Part shown: piece by piece, positions 57,852 to 64,000 of the stretch
Numbering within the stretch: position 1 is the stretch's first letter
Layout: every line of letters begins with the position of its first letter
NCBI GenBank assembly: GCA_016934395.1
Contig: JAFGSZ010000086.1
Location: 1-64,000, forward strand
From: Bacteroidales bacterium
Lineage (GTDB): Bacteria > Bacteroidota > Bacteroidia > Bacteroidales > UBA10428
Direction of reading: 5' to 3'
Length of the DNA: 64,000 nt
Notes under the pieces: generated by a model
Database searches by the model: none
What the model was told of the DNA's origin: nothing
What the model saw: the letters and a program-made list of their open reading frames with translations, nothing else
Translations under genes and position numbers: made by a program

Positions 57852-60260
57852 TTAAAATTCAACAATTATACCCACTGTGGGCAATATTGTACCTCCTGAT
57901 GATGGTTTCAGGTATTCCAGCTCATAACGATCAATGCCACTCCCATCGGTATAAGTATCATTATAATCCGGATCAATAAATGATCTCCTTACTAATGGAT
58001 CGGGTTCATCAGCATTAAAATTATAAACATTTTGTACATCGAGATACAACATTAACGACCACTTTTTGAAAAAATATTGTTTATCGATCCGGATATCCAA
58101 CTGATGGAAAGCATTTAACCTTACCCTGTTATATTGCGAGTAGTCAAGGTATGCACCACCCTGAGCATCCCAGAAATTCTTCCGGCTCGAAATTTCATAA
58201 TCGTAAGGAGTGTAAGGCGCCCCACCCACATATCTCCAGCGAAATCCGAAATCCCAGTTTTTCTTAAAACTCCGGGTTGAAGTTATATTTAATATATGCC
58301 TGTTATCCCAGGCAGTGGGCAGATAATCGCTCCCAGAACGAAGATCCTTAAATTCACTTCTAACAAAAGTGTAGGATAAAATAATATTAAATCCCAGGAT
58401 ATCCGTAGACCGCCCCAGCAATTCAACACCAAAAGCTCTTCCTTCGGATACGGGTAATAATTCTTCATCGCCATAAACGCCGTAACCGCCGCCTTTGCTG
58501 GCCAGAGGAATTGAATCCTTTACAGAAAAAGGATAATCACTGTACGATTTATAAAATCCTTCCAGCGTTATCTGTGATTTTTCATCGGGTCGAAACTCCA
58601 TACCTCCTACAATATGATCGGCGGCTATATATTTTAATCCGTTTTCCCGATTTACCAGTTCCCCTGAATTGTCTTTATAACCCAAAGCCGTATAAGGCGG
58701 ACGCTGGTAATATCTTCCGGTATTAAAATTGAGATAGAAAATCTCAGATACTTTATACGATGCCGATAATCGGGGAGAAAACTGTGATAATGGATTAGAC
58801 ATTTCAGATGAATAGGACGATCCATCCATGCGCAACCCTAAAGACAAGGCCAATCTGTTTTGTAATACAGTTTTACTAATCTGCCCAAACAGGCCATAAT
58901 TAAACATATCCAGATTTGTTTTATAATCGAGATTAACTACAGAATCGCTGATGACTAAAAGACTATTTGTTGAATTCTGATATCTGGCATACTCAAAATT
59001 TACTCCGGCATTTATTTTAATACCATCACCCCGTGTGGAATTATGTTCAAATCTGAATTTATTTTCACTTTCGAATGAGGAATAATCAAAGGTTTTTCCA
59101 AGCTCTTCCAGATTATTCTCGTATTTATACGAACGATTATTCAGATAATTCCTGCTGAGAACCCAAGTATTATACCCTTTATCGAAATATCTTTTATATA
59201 CTGTACCAATTGTGTAATTCCACTGTTCGTTCACCGGCAGGTAACTCAGAATATACTTCTGATCGGGGGTATCACTGGCTTTCAGATTAAGTTCAAACTG
59301 ATCGATTGCACCCAGGCCCAACACAATAATTTCGCTTTTGTCGCTAAGTTTTGTCCGGGTTTTAAATTGAAAATCATTATAGGTAGGTAAAAAGGGCAAT
59401 TCAAGCAGCGAAAACAAAAACTGAAGATACGATCTTCGGGCTGAAAAAATAAATGAGGTATTATCCGATACCGGCCCGTCAAGGGTAAGCGCCAAATCTG
59501 AGGCCCCTATTGTTCCCCTGAATTTAAGCCGGTCTTTATTTCCATCCACTTGTTTAAAATCCAATACGGAACTTAATGTATTTCCCCGGTCTGCAGGAAA
59601 AGCCCCGGAATAAAAATTCACTTCACGAATAAAATCAACGTTAATAATTCCAACCGGACCTCCTGAAGCACCCTGTGTTGCAAAATGGTTTAGATTCGGG
59701 ATTTCCACACCGTCGAGGTAAAACCGGTTTTCAGCAGGCCCGCCACCCCGGACTACCACATCGTTACGGTATGATACTGTTGATGAAACGCCAGGAAATG
59801 ACTGGATAACTTTAGAAATATCACGATTGCCCCCCGGGCTTTTTTCAATTTCTGCTATGCCAATCCTTCGCAAGGATACCGGGCTTTCTTCTGTTTTTCT
59901 GTAAGGTGAAGCTTTAATAACGACTTCTGCTAATTCTACCTTTTTTTCCTGCATAGGAATTTCAATGTATACCTTTTTAGCGTTAGTAACCATAAAATCC
60001 TCAGAAATATACTCCTGAAATCCCACCGATGAAGCTGCCAGTCTTACAAATCCCGGATTTACCCCGGTAAATAAAAACTTACCGTCCAGATCGCTAACCG
60101 AACCTATATTGGTCCCCCAAATAATAATATTGGCAAAAGGCACCGGTTCGTTATTCAGAGCATTAAATATTCTGCCTTCAATAATTCCATTTCCAGCATT
60201 CTGAGCTGATAAATTAAATGTGTATAACAAAAATATGCCTGCAAGTATTCGTATTTTCAT
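57852..60260 (-). CDS. TonB-dependent outer-membrane receptor with carboxypeptidase-regulatory domain
   Basis: 802 residues. Signal peptide about 1-19 (ending NLSAQ); a CarboxypepD-reg-like domain (about 25-105, GIIEGRIFNALNNEPVPFANI); plug with RRIGIAEIEKSPGGNRDISK and VVVRGGGPAENRFYLDGVEI (about 125-235); then the barrel, with KNWDFGFRWRYVGG near the end. It imports an unknown ligand with TonB energy. The downstream exported protein, 11 bases on, probably works with it. Confidence 0.87.
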   Translation of the reverse strand: MKIRILAGIFLLYTFNLSAQNAGNGIIEGRIFNALNNEPVPFANIIIWGTNIGSVSDLDGKFLFTGVNPGFVRLAASSVGFQEYISEDFMVTNAKKVYIEIPMQEKKVELAEVVIKASPYRKTEESPVSLRRIGIAEIEKSPGGNRDISKVIQSFPGVSSTVSYRNDVVVRGGGPAENRFYLDGVEIPNLNHFATQGASGGPVGIINVDFIREVNFYSGAFPADRGNTLSSVLDFKQVDGNKDRLKFRGTIGASDLALTLDGPVSDNTSFIFSARRSYLQFLFSLLELPFLPTYNDFQFKTRTKLSDKSEIIVLGLGAIDQFELNLKASDTPDQKYILSYLPVNEQWNYTIGTVYKRYFDKGYNTWVLSRNYLNNRSYKYENNLEELGKTFDYSSFESENKFRFEHNSTRGDGIKINAGVNFEYARYQNSTNSLLVISDSVVNLDYKTNLDMFNYGLFGQISKTVLQNRLALSLGLRMDGSSYSSEMSNPLSQFSPRLSASYKVSEIFYLNFNTGRYYQRPPYTALGYKDNSGELVNRENGLKYIAADHIVGGMEFRPDEKSQITLEGFYKSYSDYPFSVKDSIPLASKGGGYGVYGDEELLPVSEGRAFGVELLGRSTDILGFNIILSYTFVRSEFKDLRSGSDYLPTAWDNRHILNITSTRSFKKNWDFGFRWRYVGGAPYTPYDYEISSRKNFWDAQGGAYLDYSQYNRVRLNAFHQLDIRIDKQYFFKKWSLMLYLDVQNVYNFNADEPDPLVRRSFIDPDYNDTYTDGSGIDRYELEYLKPSSGGTILPTVGIIVEF

Positions 60261-60343
60261 GCTTTTAAATCTAATCTTATTACAGGCATAGAAACATATA
60301 GTTTTGTATTTTGTTTAATATTATAAGAATTTTATTAAACATT

Positions 60344-61333
60344 TTACCCGTTTAACCGGGAGGTAAAATATTCAATTTCTTTATTGAAGTTCAGGAAGGG
60401 ATATTTTTTTGAAAGTTCATGACAGTTTTTGATGTTTGATTGTAAAAATTCAAGATATTTTGGAGTCCCTGGAAAAAGAGGACGGTGATTCATGGAATTA
60501 TTTATCTTTTCGATTTCTTTCATCAAATCATGTGCAGAAAATTCGATAAAGGTTTCATTAAATCTTTGCCAGGTATATTCTATTCCTAAAGCGCCCGGAT
60601 GCAACATATCCGAATCGTAAAAACGATAATCGCGCAAATCGTCCATAAATAATTCATAAGCGGGAAAATATGTATGTTCCGGAAATTTTTCAATGATTTT
60701 GTGAATGGCGAGCAATAATATCGATTTACTGATCTGGTTATTTACTGCCCCGTCTTTCCAGTGCCTGATGGGGCTGACGGTAAAAATCAATTTCAGATTT
60801 TTATTAAATTTCTTCAAGATAGTAATCAACTCCGTGTAAGAATTTACAATCTGATCAACAGTCAACAGTTTTCTGTAAAACTCATTTGCAGGCAGTTTAT
60901 GACAGTTTGCTACTATTTCTCCTGTATTCTTATATTCATATACCCGGGCTGTGCCAAATGTCAGAAATAAAAATCCGGCATTTTGTAAAAACTCTGTTCC
61001 CTCCTGAATAGTGCGGTTAATCTGGTTAAGGCAGGCAGCCTGATCGGGATGAGAAAAACTGCCGTGATGAGAAAAACTTATCCAGAGATCGTTATATCTT
61101 ATAAGATCTGAGGATTGAAAAATCCTTGAATTTAATAGTATTTCAAGGCAGTTTTTTACAGATTCAGGATTATATAATACTCCGAAGGGATTATGTAGAA
61201 CCGGAAATTTGAGACTTTCCAACCTATTCCCGATATTATCGGCAAAACATGATCCTATAAAAAGAGCTTTAGTAGAATAGTTAAGCTTTTTATCATTTTC
61301 CGGGATTGCTACAACAGTTCGAAAATTTCCCAT
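60344..61333 (-). CDS. GSCFA-domain protein
   Basis: 329 residues from Met at 61333; an ATG 11 codons earlier would overlap the upstream hydrolase by 23 bases. MGNFRTVVAIPENDKKLNYS then FIGSCFADNIG (Ser28) and HNPFGVLYNP are the GSCFA family start. SFSHHGSF, FTVSPIRHWKDG and SDMLHPGALGIEYTW follow; the last resembles the Asp-x-x-His of SGNH hydrolases. An SGNH-like esterase fold is possible. Function unknown. Confidence 0.82.
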   Translation of the reverse strand: MGNFRTVVAIPENDKKLNYSTKALFIGSCFADNIGNRLESLKFPVLHNPFGVLYNPESVKNCLEILLNSRIFQSSDLIRYNDLWISFSHHGSFSHPDQAACLNQINRTIQEGTEFLQNAGFLFLTFGTARVYEYKNTGEIVANCHKLPANEFYRKLLTVDQIVNSYTELITILKKFNKNLKLIFTVSPIRHWKDGAVNNQISKSILLLAIHKIIEKFPEHTYFPAYELFMDDLRDYRFYDSDMLHPGALGIEYTWQRFNETFIEFSAHDLMKEIEKINNSMNHRPLFPGTPKYLEFLQSNIKNCHELSKKYPFLNFNKEIEYFTSRLNG

Positions 61334-61343
61334 GGGTAATTTC

Positions 61344-62222
61344 CTATTCCTCTTTAAATAAACCATTCAGCCAGTCACTGAGATATAAGAACACTTGATC
61401 AGCACCAATATCAAAATGTAATTCATGAAAATAACCGGGCCATTCTTTAAATGTGGTGTAATATCCGGCATTTTGCACAAAGTTTTGGGTGGTATTAAAA
61501 GAGGTAATTTTATCAGCGGTTCCATGCATTACCAATACCGGAACATTAATTTTATAAATGCTTTTAGATGCGCGCGTTCCGGCATTTAAAATTTCGAAAA
61601 ACAGTTTCATCGAGATTTTATAATGTATAAGCGGATCTTTCTTATATAAATATACCGACTTAATGTCCCGTGATGTATGTTCCGGATTTAACCCCGTAGA
61701 AATAACCTTACCAGGCATAATATGTTGAAGAATATTACCGGCAATATATTTAATTCTTGAAGGTTTAAATGCCAGCGAAAACCAGGGAGCACTTATTATT
61801 AAAGCATTTATGTCAGCCTGCCTTGAAGTAATATAATTTACAACGATATTGCCCCCTAAGCTATGTCCGTATAAAATTTTATAAGTCCCGGGAAACAGAA
61901 ATCCTGCCTGTTGCACCAGGAGTTCACAATCATTTAAATATTTGCTAAAAGACCGCGCATATCCTCTTTTTCCTTCCGATCTTCCATGACCGCGCAAATC
62001 AGAAGTTATCACGGCAAAACCCACATCTGTCAGTTTAGAAGCCCAATTACCGTAACGGCTGCTGTGATCGCCCAAACCGTGTACCAGAATAATTAATCCT
62101 TTAGGCTTATGCGCAGGCTGCCAGCTTTGAGCAAAAATTTTTATTCCGTCAAGGGTTTGCCAGTAATATTCTTTATGCTGTGATTCTTGTTTTTCAAACA
62201 AATATTTCGACTCTGCTTTCAT
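61344..62222 (-). CDS. Alpha/beta hydrolase, monoacylglycerol-lipase-like
   Basis: 292 residues from ATG 62222; a TTG four codons earlier is less likely. ILVHGLGDHSSRYG is the oxyanion loop, GHSLGG (Ser121) the nucleophile elbow, MHGTADKITS carries the Asp, and GYFHELHFD the His. This is the Hydrolase_4 group, mostly lipases of monoacylglycerol or lysophospholipid. It probably shares a transcript with the GSCFA gene. Confidence 0.85.
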   Translation of the reverse strand: MKAESKYLFEKQESQHKEYYWQTLDGIKIFAQSWQPAHKPKGLIILVHGLGDHSSRYGNWASKLTDVGFAVITSDLRGHGRSEGKRGYARSFSKYLNDCELLVQQAGFLFPGTYKILYGHSLGGNIVVNYITSRQADINALIISAPWFSLAFKPSRIKYIAGNILQHIMPGKVISTGLNPEHTSRDIKSVYLYKKDPLIHYKISMKLFFEILNAGTRASKSIYKINVPVLVMHGTADKITSFNTTQNFVQNAGYYTTFKEWPGYFHELHFDIGADQVFLYLSDWLNGLFKEE

Positions 62223-62331
62223 CAAAATTATCAATTAGTATTCATCTGCTGCTTTAGTAATATTCAATTATTTTATCTTTATTTTTTTTATTACTGATAC
62301 CTAAACTGAATAACGAAATAAAAATAACAAA

Positions 62332-62742
62332 ATGCAGGAAGTTATACAAATTCAAACCACTAAACGAAATGGTCTTTATGATATTACTCATGAAGTTCAG
62401 GAAATTCTTGAGCAAAGTAAGGTTGAAACCGGTGTGGTCTCTGTATACGTACAGGGCGCCACTGCAGCAATTATGATCCAGGAAAACTGGGATGAATCGG
62501 TTCAAAATGATATGGTTTCACTGTTAAAAAAACTCGTCCCCACAGGAATATGGGAACACGACGCACAGGATGATAATGCCGATTCGCACCTGAAAGCCGG
62601 ATTAATTGGCCCAAGTGAAACCATCCCCATAATTTCCGGGCAACTTGGTCTTTCGACCTGGCAAAATATTTTTTTATGTGAATTTGACGGGCCCAGGAAT
62701 GAACGAAGAATAGTAGTAACAATTTTTGATTCGGTAAAATAG
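62332..62742 (+). CDS. YjbQ/UPF0047 family protein
   Basis: 136 residues, one domain. TTKRNGLYDIT, then ENWDESVQNDM, WEHDAQDDNADSHLKAGLIGP and LGLSTWQNIFLCEFDGPR follow in family order. E. coli YjbQ is reported to have weak thiamine-phosphate synthase activity. The HTS/HTT site of that branch reads GAT here, a known variant form rather than a defect. It converges with queG, ending 9 bases before it. Confidence 0.85.
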   Translation: MQEVIQIQTTKRNGLYDITHEVQEILEQSKVETGVVSVYVQGATAAIMIQENWDESVQNDMVSLLKKLVPTGIWEHDAQDDNADSHLKAGLIGPSETIPIISGQLGLSTWQNIFLCEFDGPRNERRIVVTIFDSVK

Positions 62743-62751
62743 AACATAATA

Positions 62752-63678
62752 TTAGTCTTTTAAAAAATCAAGGTTCCGTTTTAAGCCTTCAAATTTTGCC
62801 CGTTTTACCGCCGACTTCTTAAACATGATGTTATACCTTTTTTCATCAAGATTCTCCCAATCCTGCTCTTTCATGTTAATAATTAAGGGATTGGGGGTAA
62901 ATTCTTCAATCTTCGAAATTTTTACCTTTTTGTTCCAGGGGCACACATCCTGGCAAATATCGCAACCAAACGCCCAGTTTTTAAATTTCCCTTTATATTC
63001 TCCAGGGATTTCACCTTTGTTTTCTATGGTAAAATACGAAATGCATCTGCTCCCGTCAACAACCCGCGGGGCAATTATAGCCTTTGTAGGACAGGCCGTT
63101 ATGCATTTGTTGCAGCCACCACAAAGATCAGTGTTTAAAGGCTGGTCGTATTGAAGATTAATGTCTACAATCAGGGAACTAATAAATACAAACGACCCTT
63201 GTTTTGGGGAGATGAGGTTTGAATTTTTCCCGATCCAACCCAGGCCGGCAGCATTAGCCCAGGCCCTGTCGAGCACGGGAGCTGAATCCACAAATGCCCT
63301 GCCATGGGTATCCGGTATCAATTCCTGAATGTAAACCAACAGTTGTTTTAGTCGTTTTTTTAATACCTGATGATAATCTTCACCCAAAGCATATTTGGAA
63401 ATTTTTGGAACATCCGGTCCGGCTTGTTTTTCTCCGGGATAGTAATTGACAATTACGGAAATAACAGATTTTGCACCCTCAAGTAACCTGGTTGGATTTG
63501 TGCGTTTTTCGAAATGATTTTCCATGTATTGCATGGAACCGTGCATTCCCTTTATCAACCATTCTTCTAAACGTCCGGCATCATCTTTAAGGTATCCGGC
63601 TTTAGCAATACCACAGGCATCAAACCCTAAAGACAGGGCTTTACTTTTGATATTTTCAGATAAGGAATAAATATCCAT
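62752..63678 (-). CDS. queG: Epoxyqueuosine reductase
   Basis: 308 residues. The B12-dependent N-terminal domain ([13 protein letters not shown]) and two 4Fe-4S motifs ([16 protein letters not shown] and [13 protein letters not shown]) match QueG. The length is near that of other short QueG proteins. It makes queuosine in tRNA from epoxyqueuosine, the last step of that pathway, in the cytoplasm. Confidence 0.93.
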   Translation of the reverse strand: MDIYSLSENIKSKALSLGFDACGIAKAGYLKDDAGRLEEWLIKGMHGSMQYMENHFEKRTNPTRLLEGAKSVISVIVNYYPGEKQAGPDVPKISKYALGEDYHQVLKKRLKQLLVYIQELIPDTHGRAFVDSAPVLDRAWANAAGLGWIGKNSNLISPKQGSFVFISSLIVDINLQYDQPLNTDLCGGCNKCITACPTKAIIAPRVVDGSRCISYFTIENKGEIPGEYKGKFKNWAFGCDICQDVCPWNKKVKISKIEEFTPNPLIINMKEQDWENLDEKRYNIMFKKSAVKRAKFEGLKRNLDFLKD

Positions 63679-63730
63679 TCTGGTTGGGAATATGACAGAC
63701 GGGGCCTAAAATTCCCGGAAAGTATATGAA

Positions 63731-64000
63731 TTACAATTTTTTCTTGACTTCAAATTCCTGGAATCCTTCAATAAAATCGCCTTCTTTCAAATCATTATAA
63801 TTCTTTATATTTAATCCACATTCAAGGCCACTCACAACTTCTTTGACATCATCCTTAAACCGCTTTAATGATCCTAACTCTCCGGTATAAACAACAATCC
63901 CTTCACGTATTATCCGTACTTTTGATTCGCGTTTTATTTTACCTTCTTTTACCATACAACCTGCAATGGTACCCACTTTGGTAATTTTAAAAACTTCCCT
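63731..64000 (-). CDS. infB: Translation initiation factor IF-2, C-terminal fragment (cut by window edge)
   Basis: The frame is open to the window edge. The last 90 or so residues read [17 protein letters not shown], a [18 protein letters not shown] strand pair and the closing [19 protein letters not shown]. This is domain IV (C2) of IF-2, which binds initiator tRNA. The 5' part lies outside the window. Confidence 0.93.
   Translation of the reverse strand, partial: REVFKITKVGTIAGCMVKEGKIKRESKVRIIREGIVVYTGELGSLKRFKDDVKEVVSGLECGLNIKNYNDLKEGDFIEGFQEFEVKKKL

Noticed and set aside
62332-62742. YjbQ with broken active site (GAT in place of HTS)
   Set aside because: A subgroup of UPF0047 naturally carries this variant; the rest of the fold is intact.

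Overview
The window comes from a member of the Bacteroidota, most likely a free-living or sediment-type relative of the Bacteroidales/Marinilabiliales. The signs are a type IX secretion (T9SS) PorP/SprF protein, T9SS type A and type B sorting domains, a GSCFA-domain protein, an Oar-like TonB receptor, Bacteroidota-type promoter boxes (TAnnTTTG) and very weak Shine-Dalgarno signals. No genus is assigned. The DNA is AT-rich throughout, and most markedly so at 34.6-36.7 kb. No rRNA, tRNA, CRISPR array or insertion sequence was seen.

Layout. 0.2-2.8 kb: a lipoprotein GH9 glycosidase. 3.1-4.6 kb: a small T9SS cargo protein followed by a C1q-domain protein. 4.7-18.5 kb (minus strand): a 4,248-residue T9SS type B adhesin, with 23 Ig-like repeats followed by 15 repeats of a second family, and a co-transcribed PorP/SprF. 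19-22 kb (minus): gltX-tatD-tcdA. 22-27.6 kb: SDR-type threonine dehydrogenase and kbl, which together turn threonine into glycine. They are separated by an opposite-strand cassette of five envelope genes around an exported YidD-like protein. 27.8-30 kb: an ECF sigma factor, a ZAS-type anti-sigma factor and two Spy/CpxP-like proteins. 30.4-34.2 kb: a serine hydrolase lipoprotein, a DUF3795 protein, a flavodoxin-like oxidoreductase and two small envelope proteins. 34.65-36.7 kb: a low-GC two-gene islet (DUF2971 protein plus a HEPN-like protein), the best candidate here for an undescribed defence or toxin module. 36.7-39.5 kb: a methyltransferase, a ferredoxin-nitroreductase fusion and an EFR1-type flavodoxin-ferredoxin. 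39.6-45.7 kb (minus): a nucleotide pyrophosphatase-like enzyme, an Oar-like receptor and kdtA. 45.8-49.2 kb: a CysP-like PiT transporter, tandem Mn-type and Fe-type superoxide dismutases, and kdsB. 49.4-54.8 kb: a sigma-54 activator, lptE, a hypothetical gene and secG, then groES-groEL. 54.9-60.3 kb (minus): a TonB receptor, a lipoprotein, an aldo/keto reductase, a cupin and an exported isoaspartyl methyltransferase. 60.3-64 kb: a GSCFA protein, an alpha/beta hydrolase, yjbQ, queG and the 3' end of infB.

The main theme is the cell envelope: surface display through T9SS, LPS synthesis and transport (kdtA, kdsB, lptE), Sec export, periplasmic stress and outer-membrane uptake. Ordinary housekeeping genes lie between these blocks. 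Several ORFs first appear to start at TTG or ATT, and in each such case a nearby in-frame ATG is preferred; the choices are explained entry by entry.
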